Source: Sandaracinobacteroides sp041675905 (GTDB lineage: Bacteria > Pseudomonadota > Alphaproteobacteria > Sphingomonadales > Sphingomonadaceae). From it: 64,000 nucleotides of DNA. Where the stretch lies: positions 148,382 to 212,381 of the forward strand of contig JBAYSX010000002.1 in the NCBI GenBank assembly GCA_041675905.1. Direction: 5' to 3'. Position numbers and translations under genes: made by a program. The notes beneath the pieces were generated by a model. The model saw nothing but the letters and a program-made list of their open reading frames with translations. It had not been told where the DNA came from and searched no databases. Below, piece by piece: positions 17,266 to 25,729 of this stretch (position 1 is the first letter of the stretch; each line of letters opens with the position of its first letter).

Positions 17266-19019
17266 GCCCGGGCAGGCTTGAGCGCCGGAATTTTTCTCAA
17301 TAATCTGGAAATTTTCCGCTTTACCCGGCCTTTCAGTGACTTATCCATCGAATCTTTCCGTATGGATTGCAGGTAGGATTTGAAGGCCCGCACATCATCT
17401 TCCTTGCGGCTGAACGCCTCCACCAGAATCGGGCCCGGCTCCGCCAGATCGGTGAGAAGGTCGATGGCCTGATTGCATTCTTCGCGACTGGTGACCGGAT
17501 AATAGCGGATTCCCAGCGATTCCGCCCAGCCCTTGGCAGAGGTGACATGCCCGGCCGATACGTGCCGCGTCAAAAGCGGAGCCAGACTTTCGCTCAGCGG
17601 CATGTGCATAACCCCGCCGCCCTCGTTGTTCAGCATCAGTATCCGCAGGTTTTTCGATAAATGCCTGTTCCACAACGCATTCATATCGTAGAAAAACGTC
17701 AGATCACCGATAACAAGAAATACCGGATCATCGGTAGCAGCGGCATAACCTACAGCCGTGGACATGCAGCCATCGATGCCGTTGACGCCGCGGTTGCAAA
17801 AAGATCTGACCGACCTGTCCGCTCGAAACAACTGGGTCAGTCGTATGGGCAGGCTGTTGGCAATTTGCAGGATGGAATGCTCCGGAAGCTTCCGCATCAA
17901 CTGTCCGATAGCGTAGATTTCGCTATATTCCACTTCAGGTTCGACGATGGCGGCTTCCACGCGCGCCCAACCATCGTAGTAGCTACCCGTGGCGGCAGAA
18001 ATGGAATAGTTCGCGATGGTCCGGAAGAAGAAGGCTTCGTTCATCGCGAAAATCGTCGTCAGCCGACGGAAGGGATCGCAGACCTCGCTTTTGCCGATGT
18101 CCCAGCATTCAAAGGGTTTCCCGGTGGATCTGAGATACCCCCGGATTTCGCCGTTGAAAGTGTAATTCCCATACAGGGAAATAACGATATCCGGCGCCAG
18201 CTGCCGCTTCTGAGCTCGAGTCATTGAACACAAAGCCTGAAAGGCTGACCCGATCGCACGCGGGTGATGACAGTTCGACAGTTTGTCCGCGAGAATCACA
18301 CAATTAAATCGCTCTGCGAACAGGTCCAGCGCCTGCCGCATCTTGTCGTCCATTGGATTGCCCTGCCCCCAGACAATCAATATCTTCCGGTTTTCAAGTT
18401 GTGCGGCATAGTCTGCCCACACATCCGTATCCGCATCCGCGCCGACGCGGGAAATTTTCCTGGCGACCGGCAGTTCCTTTGTTCGAAACTTGTCCTGATG
18501 ATGGGTTTCAACCGGGAAATTGATGTGCACCGGCCCCTTGCCATGATGGTCCAGGGCCAGAAAGGCTTCGTTGATGATACGATTGCAGTACCACTCGCTT
18601 AAAGGGTCATTCACAACTTTCAACTGACCCTGATATTTGATGAACCCCTCATAAACATCATGCTGCTGAAACATCTGCTCTTCCTTCTGGTTGAGCAGTT
18701 CCGGCAGGCGGTCAGCCGTTAACAAAACCAGGGGCAGGCCCTGGTAGAAAGCCTCTACAACGGCGGAGCCATAATTGATGGCGGAGGTGCCGGATGTGCA
18801 ACAGACTGCTGCGGGTTCACCCGTTTGCTGGATGAGGCCGAGCGCAAAGAATGCCGCGCTTCGTTCATCCACGACCGAATAGAGAATGAACCAGTCGTCA
18901 TTCTCCATCGAATGGATGAGAGGAAAATGCCGGCTTCCCGGAGAGATCACAACCCTGCGAATGCCATGCTGCTTCATCAGGGAAATCAGCTGCAAAATCA
19001 TCCTGTTATCAGAGTACAC
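17262..19019 (-). CDS. MenD-like thiamine-diphosphate enzyme in a polysaccharide cluster
   Basis: 585 residues, close to MenD length. MenD (SEPHCHC synthase) adds decarboxylated 2-oxoglutarate to isochorismate using ThDP. Shared features are SPGSR (residues 26-30), VVDERSAAFFALG with the activating glutamate E52, TSGTSAINYGSAVVEA, LLTADRLPEL, and the ThDP/metal motif GDLTFFYDMNAL ending in NNEGGG. No other menaquinone genes are recognisable nearby; instead it sits between a pyruvyltransferase and a flippase gene to which it is coupled. I infer a MenD-type carboligation on a sugar or sugar precursor rather than quinone synthesis. A true menaquinone role seems unlikely but is not excluded. Confidence 0.8.
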   Translation of the reverse strand: MYSDNRMILQLISLMKQHGIRRVVISPGSRHFPLIHSMENDDWFILYSVVDERSAAFFALGLIQQTGEPAAVCCTSGTSAINYGSAVVEAFYQGLPLVLLTADRLPELLNQKEEQMFQQHDVYEGFIKYQGQLKVVNDPLSEWYCNRIINEAFLALDHHGKGPVHINFPVETHHQDKFRTKELPVARKISRVGADADTDVWADYAAQLENRKILIVWGQGNPMDDKMRQALDLFAERFNCVILADKLSNCHHPRAIGSAFQALCSMTRAQKRQLAPDIVISLYGNYTFNGEIRGYLRSTGKPFECWDIGKSEVCDPFRRLTTIFAMNEAFFFRTIANYSISAATGSYYDGWARVEAAIVEPEVEYSEIYAIGQLMRKLPEHSILQIANSLPIRLTQLFRADRSVRSFCNRGVNGIDGCMSTAVGYAAATDDPVFLVIGDLTFFYDMNALWNRHLSKNLRILMLNNEGGGVMHMPLSESLAPLLTRHVSAGHVTSAKGWAESLGIRYYPVTSREECNQAIDLLTDLAEPGPILVEAFSRKEDDVRAFKSYLQSIRKDSMDKSLKGRVKRKISRLLRKIPALKPARA

Positions 19020-19073
19020 AGCTTATCTTCCTGATGTTGGTCGTGAACGCCCGAAATATCCGGCAAGGAACGC

Positions 19074-20360
19074 CTAGCGCCGGGGGTTATTTTGTTGCAT
19101 CAGGTCGCCGAGGCGCTGGAACGTATCGTCCACGATCTGCTTTTGCCCGTCGATTGCGGTGCGGATTTCGGCGCGTAGCCGGTCCTGGTTGTCGAGAACA
19201 TAGCGCACCTTGTCCAGCGTCAGCCGTACGATCTCGCCACTTTCCCAAAGTTTCGGATCATTTGCCTCGATTATCAGATCGGATCGGCCCAGCATCGTGC
19301 CGATCACCCCTTCATATTTTTTACTGTAAGATAAGGAAATCGCCGGCTTGCCCATCTGGAACGTCGAAACCGCCGGATGCATTCGCCCGGTGATCGTAAA
19401 TATGCCATGGCCAAGGATGAAACGCGCCCGCGTCTGCAAGATACGTTCCCGCACCGGAACGATACGATCCCGCAACGCCGGATCGATCAGCGGCAATAGC
19501 GCATCGATATATTTCGTCTCATCACCATAATAATCCGTGTGTGTATGCGCGAGCAGCACAAGTTTCTTTCCGGTTAACCGCTCAGATTTTAGCAAATCCT
19601 CCACTATACCCTTCCAGCTTTTCAGATACGCATCCTTGTCTTTCGTGTAATATCCATTTGCCTGAATTGCTGATACGATCAGGGTGAAATAACCTTCACG
19701 CTCCAGACCATATCTTTCCAGCACTTCGTCGGCGACGGATTCCTCGTGCTGGCGCGGCAGGTCGGCAAAAGCCAGGTCGGTGCTTTGCACGACGCTGTCG
19801 GCGAGGCCGAATTCGCTTTTCAGATAGGAGGTGCACCAATGATCGCGCGGGAAGATATGATATTTCGGGAGGGTTGCCCGGACTGCCACCCGGTTAATTG
19901 GGCGCTGGAACGGTCCGATAGTCTGGCCTAGCAGTACCAATGGTGCCTCCTTGGTCCATTTTCGCAGGCGCAGCATTTCGATCCAGATGTGGGGGTTATA
20001 ATATTCAGAGAGATCATCCCCTCCCAAAAATACTACAAGGTCATAGCCGCCAACACGACTATCTATCATCATGTGATACAGCATCTTCATTCGGCCCCGG
20101 AAACTCCATGGATTTTCCTTGCGCCGCGGCTTGTATCTAGACAGGCTGATGACATCGGACGAGACGCCCAGTTCGTCCTGCACCTCATCGATATTGGTCC
20201 GGTCGAAGAAATCACATTCGAAATGTACGGGCTCTCCAATTTCGCGTTGCAGGCGGGAGAGTGTAACCAACCCCATCATTCCAGTCCCATAGTTGTTGAG
20301 ACTTGGGAATGCATGAATACTGATTCTTTTCACCTGAAATACTTCCCATAAATCGCACAT
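19074..20360 (-). CDS. Polysaccharide pyruvyltransferase family protein
   Basis: About 428 residues. Members of this family (PF04230) transfer pyruvate from phosphoenolpyruvate to sugars as a ketal, or act as related glycan-modifying transferases. Visible blocks are the N-terminal SLNNYGTGMMGL, VVFLGGDDLSEYYNP, LLGQTIGPF, and the C-terminal GRMHPAVSTFQMGKPAISLS with YSKKYEGV, the family's PEP-binding half. The ATG at 20360 has AGGG nearby; a GTG at 20333, directly before KRISIHAFPS, is a plausible alternative. Second gene of the cluster, 21 bases after the glycosyltransferase. Confidence 0.88.
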   Translation of the reverse strand: MCDLWEVFQVKRISIHAFPSLNNYGTGMMGLVTLSRLQREIGEPVHFECDFFDRTNIDEVQDELGVSSDVISLSRYKPRRKENPWSFRGRMKMLYHMMIDSRVGGYDLVVFLGGDDLSEYYNPHIWIEMLRLRKWTKEAPLVLLGQTIGPFQRPINRVAVRATLPKYHIFPRDHWCTSYLKSEFGLADSVVQSTDLAFADLPRQHEESVADEVLERYGLEREGYFTLIVSAIQANGYYTKDKDAYLKSWKGIVEDLLKSERLTGKKLVLLAHTHTDYYGDETKYIDALLPLIDPALRDRIVPVRERILQTRARFILGHGIFTITGRMHPAVSTFQMGKPAISLSYSKKYEGVIGTMLGRSDLIIEANDPKLWESGEIVRLTLDKVRYVLDNQDRLRAEIRTAIDGQKQIVDDTFQRLGDLMQQNNPRR

Positions 20361-20381
20361 GAAACCCTGTGACGTATCTGT

Positions 20382-21284
20382 CTATTCAGGGTCAACCAAT
20401 TGTCGTCGCCGTTGCAACTTCACGTTTTCCAGTTCGGCAAACCGGTGATAGTCGCGCCAGCCCTTGAGCAGACTGGCCAGCAATTCCCGACCATGCTCAT
20501 TACGGAACCACAGACGCTTGATTTGCCGGACAAAGCGCAGGCCCACGGTCAAAAAATGACGGCTTCGCATATGCTTGGCATAAACCGCGCCAGCCCCATA
20601 TTCGTAAAAGATACCTCGCAACTGCATCATGTCCTTTATGGGACGGCGGTGATCGTGAGAAACCACAGGTTCAGGAAAATAACCGCCCGCAAACCCTGCG
20701 AACGATGCACGCAACGCCATATCCCAATCTTCGCCGGCAAACGGTACGCCGCTACCGAAACGCTCGTCGAACAATCCGACGCGGTCCAGGCACGACCGGC
20801 TGAATGCCATGTTGGATCCCTGCACATAGCCGGGTTCCACCATTTGGCCAGGCCGCAAATGTTCCGCCACCGGGGTTTCTCGGCATCCGATCATGGATAT
20901 CGCCGGGTCAGGATCGTGGCGCAATATCTTGCCGGTACCATATCCGATATGGTTATCAGCGAATATCTTTTGCCACGCGCGCACATAATCCGGGCGGACA
21001 TAGCAGTCATCATCGATGAACAGGAGAAGGTCTCCCCTGGCCACGGCAATGCCATCATTGCGACCGGCGGAATTGCCTGGTCGGGCGCATCGGACCACCT
21101 GGCAGGCGTGGCGGGTTGAGCGGCCAAAATCCTGCAGCGCCGGCCATGAAACGCCGTCGTCGGAATCATTATCGACGAGTACGATATCGAAATCAGCGCC
21201 CGCATCCAGCGCATCGACATGGGCAAGACATGTGAACAACCGCTCGCCGCCATTTTTCGTGCACAAGATCAGACTTGCTCGCAT
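20382..21284 (-). CDS. Family 2 glycosyltransferase (GT-A fold)
   Basis: 300 residues. It starts MRASLILCTKNGGERLFTC, then DIVLVDNDSDDG and the DxD-type metal site LLFIDDDCYVRPD, followed by the acceptor region FAGEDWDMALRAS with the catalytic-type ED. It transfers a sugar from a nucleotide donor to a lipid-linked acceptor at the cytoplasmic membrane. The ATG at 21284 follows AGGTG and directly starts the first beta strand; a longer opening to 21359 adds no recognisable sequence. First gene of the minus-strand polysaccharide operon. Confidence 0.9.
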   Translation of the reverse strand: MRASLILCTKNGGERLFTCLAHVDALDAGADFDIVLVDNDSDDGVSWPALQDFGRSTRHACQVVRCARPGNSAGRNDGIAVARGDLLLFIDDDCYVRPDYVRAWQKIFADNHIGYGTGKILRHDPDPAISMIGCRETPVAEHLRPGQMVEPGYVQGSNMAFSRSCLDRVGLFDERFGSGVPFAGEDWDMALRASFAGFAGGYFPEPVVSHDHRRPIKDMMQLRGIFYEYGAGAVYAKHMRSRHFLTVGLRFVRQIKRLWFRNEHGRELLASLLKGWRDYHRFAELENVKLQRRRQLVDPE

Positions 21285-21426
21285 AGGCTCGCACCTAAAG
21301 CAGCCATATTTGCCCGTCAAGGCGACTTTGACACAGTGCAGCAATGCCTTCTGCTGCAACGCAGCAATTATCTATCCGGCGGAGGCAGTCGAATTGACTC
21401 TCCGAGCCGCCGGTTTTGACGGAATC

Positions 21427-22485
21427 TCAGATTTGCGCCAGCGACCCCATGTCGATAACAAAACGATATTTCACATCATTGCGGAGCATCCGCTCATAGG
21501 CATTTTCAATATCCTGAATCGCGATGATCTCGATATCGGACACGATGCCATGTTCGGCGCAGAAATCGAGCATCTGCTGCGTTTCCGCAATGCCGCCGAT
21601 CAGCGAGCCTGCCAGACGGCGGCGGCTGAATATCAGTTTCTGGACCGATGGCGATGGATGTGGCGAACCGGGCGCGCCCAGCATCGTCATGGTCCCGTCG
21701 CGCTTCAAAAGTGTCAGAAACGCGTCCAGATCATGCGGCGCCGCAACCGTGTTCAGAATGAAATCGAGGCTGTTCGCCCGTGCCGCCATCGCCTCTGCAT
21801 CGCTCGACACTACCACTTCATCCGCGCCCAGCGCCCTTGCGTCGGCGATCTTGGCTTCCGATGTGGTAAAGGCGACGACATGCGCGCCGAGCGCATGGGC
21901 CAGCTTGATGGCCATATGGCCCAGGCCGCCGATGCCGACCACGCCCACCTTGTGCCCCGGCCCGACCTGCCAGTGTCGCAGCGGCGACCAGGTGGTGATG
22001 CCGGCGCACAGCAAGGGGGCAACAGCGGCCAGATCGGCCCCGGCATGGCGGATATTCAGGACAAATTGCTCGCGCACCACGATGATATCGGAGTAACCGC
22101 CGAGCGTGTCCTCGCCGGTTATCCGGTCCTTGCCATCATAGGTGCCGGTAAAACCTTCCTCGCAATATTGTTCCAGGCCATCGTGACAGGACGGGCAGGT
22201 CTGGCAGCTGTCGACCATGCAGCCGACGCCAACGATGTCATCCACGGCAAAGCGCTTCACATCCGGGCCGACCGCCGTTACCCGTCCGACGATTTCGTGG
22301 CCGGGCAGGCATGGATAAGCCGTTTCGCCCCATTCGCCGCGCACTGTGTGCAAATCGCTGTGGCAAACGCCGCAATATTGAATGGCAATCTGCACATCGT
22401 CGGGGCGCAACGCCCGGCGTTCGAAGGTGAACGGAACGAGCGGCTGGTCGCTGGCGGGAGCGGCATATCCACGGGCGGCGGTCAT
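21427..22485 (-). CDS. Zinc-dependent alcohol dehydrogenase (YahK/CAD-like)
   Basis: 352 residues, a medium-chain dehydrogenase/reductase. The catalytic zinc site is CGVCHSDLH plus PGHEIVG; the structural zinc ligands are in CQTCPSCHDGLEQYC; the nucleotide-binding motif is GIGGLGHMAIKLA. The family reduces aldehydes, usually with NADPH (YahK, cinnamyl-alcohol-dehydrogenase-like). It is 142 bases from the glycosyltransferase start and, from its ordinary composition, is not part of the transferred cluster. The physiological aldehyde is unknown. Confidence 0.93.
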   Translation of the reverse strand: MTAARGYAAPASDQPLVPFTFERRALRPDDVQIAIQYCGVCHSDLHTVRGEWGETAYPCLPGHEIVGRVTAVGPDVKRFAVDDIVGVGCMVDSCQTCPSCHDGLEQYCEEGFTGTYDGKDRITGEDTLGGYSDIIVVREQFVLNIRHAGADLAAVAPLLCAGITTWSPLRHWQVGPGHKVGVVGIGGLGHMAIKLAHALGAHVVAFTTSEAKIADARALGADEVVVSSDAEAMAARANSLDFILNTVAAPHDLDAFLTLLKRDGTMTMLGAPGSPHPSPSVQKLIFSRRRLAGSLIGGIAETQQMLDFCAEHGIVSDIEIIAIQDIENAYERMLRNDVKYRFVIDMGSLAQI

Positions 22486-22536
22486 GGGATTCCTTTCGTC
22501 AGAGGGGGGCGATGGCTATCTGGCAGCTTTCGCCCC

Positions 22537-23247
22537 TCAAGTCAGCAGCCATAGCGGAAAAGCTGCCATCGCCAGACAGGCACCCAGCGGTAATACCGTA
22601 TCGGCGGCGATGGTTTCCCCGCGCAAACGGCGCACGGCAACGAGCATAAGGCCGATCAGGGAAGCAGCCAGCAACAGCATCGGCAATTGTTGCCAGCCGA
22701 GCCACGCACCAAGCGCCGCCGTCAGTTTCACGTCGCCCATCCCCAGGCCCTCACGCTGACGCAGATGACGATAGGCCAGCGCCAGCGCCAGCAACACCCC
22801 GCCGCCTGCCGCAAAACCGATCAGCCGGTCGGTAAATTGCCCGGCTCCGAATCCCAGCCCCAGCGCCGCCAGCGGCAGGGTCAGCGCATCGGGCAGCCAA
22901 TGATGCTCGGCATCGAGCGCTATCAGCGCCACCAGAAGCCAGCCTGACAACGCGCCGGTCAGCCCAACCCATCCCGGATGCGCCAGACAGGCCAGCGCGC
23001 CGACCACGGAGCAAGACAGTTCGATGAGCGGATGCCGCCGGTCGATTGCCGCGCCACAATGCCGGCAGCGCCCGTGCTGCCAAAGGAAAGACAGTAAAGG
23101 CACCAGTTCCCAGGGCTTCAGCGTTGCGCCGCAGGAATCGCAGGCGGATCGCCCGACCAAACCGCGTTCCTGCGGCCAGCGCAGCACAAGGGTGGCGAGG
23201 AAACTGCCCGCAACCAGTCCGAGAAGAGCGCCGATCGCTGGCCACAT
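22537..23247 (-). CDS. Prepilin peptidase (type IV leader peptidase, A24)
   Basis: About 236 residues. This aspartic membrane protease cleaves and may N-methylate type IV pilin-like leaders. A cytoplasmic zinc-type loop carries two cysteine pairs (CDSCG and CRHCG). The catalytic aspartates are in LIALDAEHHWLPD and GMGDVKL. Seven to eight hydrophobic segments are present. The ATG at 23247 begins a hydrophobic first helix; an upstream TTG at 23280 is possible. No pilin or secretion genes are adjacent, so its clients are elsewhere. Confidence 0.9.
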   Translation of the reverse strand: MWPAIGALLGLVAGSFLATLVLRWPQERGLVGRSACDSCGATLKPWELVPLLSFLWQHGRCRHCGAAIDRRHPLIELSCSVVGALACLAHPGWVGLTGALSGWLLVALIALDAEHHWLPDALTLPLAALGLGFGAGQFTDRLIGFAAGGGVLLALALAYRHLRQREGLGMGDVKLTAALGAWLGWQQLPMLLLAASLIGLMLVAVRRLRGETIAADTVLPLGACLAMAAFPLWLLT

Positions 23248-23294
23248 GCGGCCATGGCATGCGATGCAACGGCTGCTCAAGTAAAGGGGGCAAT

Positions 23295-23504
23295 ATGGCC
23301 GGTCTTGTCAAACGCAGCTTCACCATCCAGGGGCATCGCACATCCGTGGCGCTGGAACCCATATTCTGGACAGCGCTGGATCAGGCGGCGGCGGCGGAAG
23401 GTTTGACGGTAACGGCGCTGGTGACGCAGATCGACGAGGCGCGCGACGCCCCGCTTGCCAGTGCGCTGCGCGTATGGCTGTTCAGACGAGTTTCAGCAGA
23501 ATAA
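23295..23504 (+). CDS. Small ribbon-helix-helix domain protein
   Basis: 69 residues. It matches the RHH_4 group: a short N-terminal strand (LVKRSFTIQGHRTSVAL) followed by two helices (PIFWTALDQAAAAEGLTV and TALVTQIDEAR). Such proteins are small dimeric DNA-binding regulators, but no target is known for this group. The ATG at 23295 follows AAAGGGGG. It is divergent from the prepilin peptidase gene and overlaps the end of the convergent Nudix gene by 23 bases. Confidence 0.8.
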   Translation: MAGLVKRSFTIQGHRTSVALEPIFWTALDQAAAAEGLTVTALVTQIDEARDAPLASALRVWLFRRVSAE

Positions 23505-23994
23505 GCATCCGCATATCGAGACAACTGCCGCGCGCCCGCGCCGTATCCAGAAAGGCGGGAATGTCGCTGAGTGGCACGACATGCACCTCGATCCCCTCGC
23601 CTTCGACACCGCCGCCGGGGCCGACGCGCGTAAGACCGGTGGCGCGGTAGAAGTGAAATTCCTCGCCCACCATCCCGGGCGATGACGCGAATTTGCCGAT
23701 ATTCTCCCAATGTGCGGCTTCAAAGCCGGTTTCCTCCAGCAATTCGCGCCTGGCCGAATCGAAAGGATCTTCGCCGGGGCATTCATCGCCGACGAGACCG
23801 GCAGGCAATTCGATGCAGGATCGCCCCAGCGGCGGGCGGAACTGTTCAACCAGCACGACTTCGCCGGCCTCCGTCAGCGCCAGGATGACGGCTGCTTCCA
23901 CGCCATTGACGCGGCGCACAAATTCCCATCGCCCGCCCGAACCGAAGGGCGTCACATGCATTTCGAGGAAGCGCCCCCGCCACGCCGCCGTCAT
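23482..23994 (-). CDS. Nudix hydrolase, ADP-ribose pyrophosphatase-like
   Basis: 170 residues. The Nudix box is present as GLVGDE followed, after a short insertion, by ARRELLEETGFEA; the REXXEE glutamates bind the catalytic metal. VEQFRPPLGRSCIELPAGL upstream of the box is typical of the NudF/ADP-ribose subgroup. It likely hydrolyses ADP-ribose or related nucleoside diphosphate sugars in the cytoplasm. The 3' end overlaps the convergent RHH gene. The insertion within the box is a mild oddity found in some ADP-ribose pyrophosphatases. Confidence 0.88.
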   Translation of the reverse strand: MTAAWRGRFLEMHVTPFGSGGRWEFVRRVNGVEAAVILALTEAGEVVLVEQFRPPLGRSCIELPAGLVGDECPGEDPFDSARRELLEETGFEAAHWENIGKFASSPGMVGEEFHFYRATGLTRVGPGGGVEGEGIEVHVVPLSDIPAFLDTARARGSCLDMRMLILLKLV

Positions 23995-24101
23995 GCGGCG
24001 GCCCGGATACGACGAATTTTTTTCATGACAATCGGCATGCGGCCATCTAGCACCACCCCTTACCCGGCGGAAGCAGCAATTCCGTCAGATCGAGGATTGT
24101 T

Positions 24102-25208
24102 ATGCGGATCGGAATACCCAACGAAATCAAGGAACAGGAATCGCGCGTTGGGCTGACTCCGGCGGCGGTCGCCGAACTTGTGACGCTGGGCCATCAGGTG
24201 TCGGTGGAGAGCAACGCGGGGGCGGGTATCGACCTTTTCGATGAAGATTATGCATCCGCTGGCGCGCGGATCGTCAGCAGTCCGTCACAGCTTTACGGCG
24301 AATCCGATCTGATCGTGAAGGTGAAGGAGCCGCTGCCATCCGAAATCGCGCTGCTGGAGCCGCGCCACACACTGTTCGCCTATCTGCATCTTGCCGCCGA
24401 TCGCGCCCAGGCGGAAGGGCTGCTGAAGAGCGGCGCGACCTGCCTCGCCTATGAAACTGTCACCGACCGCCGGGGCGCGCTGCCATTGCTGCGCCCCATG
24501 TCGGAAGTGGCAGGGCGGATGGCGATCCAGGTGGGTGCGCATTTGCTGGAAAAACAGCCCGGCGGGCGCGGCATCCTGCTAAGCGGCGTGCCGGGTGTAG
24601 AACCGGGGCGCGTGGTGATTCTCGGCGGCGGCGTCAGCGGGCTGAACGCCGCGCATATCGCTGTCGGCATGCGCGCCGATGTCGTCATTCTTGATATTTC
24701 GGTGCAGCGCCTGACGGAACTGGACGAAATTTTCCTTGGCCGCGTGCGTACCGCCTATGCTTCGCGCGCGGCGATTGCAGACGCGGTGAAGAACGCGGAT
24801 CTGGTCATCGGCGCGGTGCTGGTGCCGGGGGCTGCAGCACCGCGTCTGGTCACCCGCGATATGCTGCCGACGATGAAACGCGGCGCGGTTCTGGTGGATA
24901 TCGCGGTCGATCAGGGCGGTTGTTTCGAATCCACCCGGCCCACCACGCACGAGAACCCCACTTTCGTCGAGCAAGGCGTGGTGCATTATTGTGTCGGCAA
25001 TATGCCGGGTGGCGTTGCGCGCACCTCCACCTTTGCGCTGGTCCACGCAACCTTGCCTTATGTGCTGCGCCTCGCCGGACTCGGCGCGGACCGGGCGATG
25101 GCGGCGGATCCAGGCCTGGCCAACGGGTTGAACGTCCACGCCGGCGCCATCACCCACCGTGCGGTGGCCGAAGCGCTTCCTGGCCTGCCGACGCATTTCA
25201 CCTCTTGA
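24102..25208 (+). CDS. ald: Alanine dehydrogenase
   Basis: 368 residues, the family length. It interconverts L-alanine and pyruvate plus ammonia with NAD. MRIGIPNEIKEQESRVGLTP is the characteristic N-terminus with the substrate-binding arginine; VKVKEPLPSE supplies the lysine, YLHLAADR the active-site histidine, and GGGVSGLNAAHIA the NAD-binding loop; VDIAVDQGGCFESTRPTTH is a family signature. It stands alone, just upstream of the tmRNA gene. It could recycle alanine from transamination, but expression data would be needed to link it to the distant amino-acid genes. Confidence 0.96.
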   Translation: MRIGIPNEIKEQESRVGLTPAAVAELVTLGHQVSVESNAGAGIDLFDEDYASAGARIVSSPSQLYGESDLIVKVKEPLPSEIALLEPRHTLFAYLHLAADRAQAEGLLKSGATCLAYETVTDRRGALPLLRPMSEVAGRMAIQVGAHLLEKQPGGRGILLSGVPGVEPGRVVILGGGVSGLNAAHIAVGMRADVVILDISVQRLTELDEIFLGRVRTAYASRAAIADAVKNADLVIGAVLVPGAAAPRLVTRDMLPTMKRGAVLVDIAVDQGGCFESTRPTTHENPTFVEQGVVHYCVGNMPGGVARTSTFALVHATLPYVLRLAGLGADRAMAADPGLANGLNVHAGAITHRAVAEALPGLPTHFTS

Positions 25209-25234
25209 AGCCCGCCCCGCCTGCCCCTATGTTC

Positions 25235-25500
25235 GTCGGGCTGCCTCGGCAGCTATGACAGTAGATGGTTAAGCAAAATAAGCGTATCGGACCCGGAGGG
25301 CAGTACTCCGGCGCCTCCACCAAAATCTATGGGGGCGAAACAGGATCGACGAGCGTGGTAAAGGCTTTGACTGCTGTTCGGCACGGTTCCGCCGTATTGG
25401 GCCAAATCCACAAATGCCAACGATAACGAGGCATTCGCGATCGCTGCGTAACCCCAACCCCAACGGGTAAAGGTTATAAAGCTTAAGCGCGGTTCGGGCC
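25235..25500 (+). ncRNA. ssrA: Circularly permuted two-piece tmRNA (ends approximate)
   Basis: The acceptor piece comes first: a T-arm-like stem-loop followed by CGCCTCC-ACCA, with the encoded CCA at 25320-25322. After an eight-base spacer the coding piece begins at 25331 with GGGGGCGAAACAGGATCGAC, the tmRNA 5' signature; GGGGGCG pairs with CGCCTCC (one G-U) to make the acceptor stem. The tag frame is 25416-25451 and encodes ANDNEAFAIAA then TAA. TTGGG before the tag and CCCAA after it can close the tag loop. tmRNA rescues stalled ribosomes with SmpB and tags the products for proteolysis. Two-piece permuted tmRNA is known in alphaproteobacteria. The outer ends are estimated. Confidence 0.92.
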
Positions 25501-25556
25501 GCACCGGGCAACAGAAGCGGAATCCAGCGGTTTGGGGGGCACCGGGCAACAGAAGC
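25501..25556. repeat. Short direct repeat downstream of tmRNA
   Basis: GCACCGGGCAACAGAAGC occurs twice, at 25501-25518 and 25539-25556, with a 38-base period. It lies in the non-coding stretch between the tmRNA coding piece and the TonB-like gene. Two copies only; no CRISPR-like array and no coding sense. Confidence 0.7.
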
Positions 25557-25729
25557 TCCCCGCTCACCTCATTATTGCAATTGCCTCGCAATGTAAAAAG
25601 CGTTACGCCGGAGTCGGGCCTGGCACATGTCAGGGTGGAATTCCGGCGGGAGTTGATCTTGCGCAAGGACTTTCCGCCACGATTCGTCAGGCTCACTTGT
25701 TCCGGAGTCAGGGGTGAGAGTCAGGATTG
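25557..25729. other. Non-coding interval before the TonB-like gene
   Basis: No convincing gene is present here. The interval holds a mildly AT-rich segment around 25570-25610 that could contain the promoter of the TonB-like gene. Confidence 0.4.

Noticed and set aside
17262..19019. True menaquinone-pathway MenD
   Set aside because: No other men genes are visible, and the gene is coupled to a polysaccharide flippase gene. Kept as MenD-like only.
21016..22554. 512-codon plus-strand open frame opposite glycosyltransferase and alcohol dehydrogenase
   Set aside because: It covers two recognised minus-strand genes and has a composition typical of an antisense frame.
25501..25556. Possible CRISPR repeat pair
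   Set aside because: Only two copies, a 20-base spacer, no array and no cas genes.
25253..25696. 147-codon minus-strand open frame across the tmRNA region
   Set aside because: It overlaps the tmRNA pieces; the RNA signals (CCA, GGGGGC, tag) explain the sequence better.
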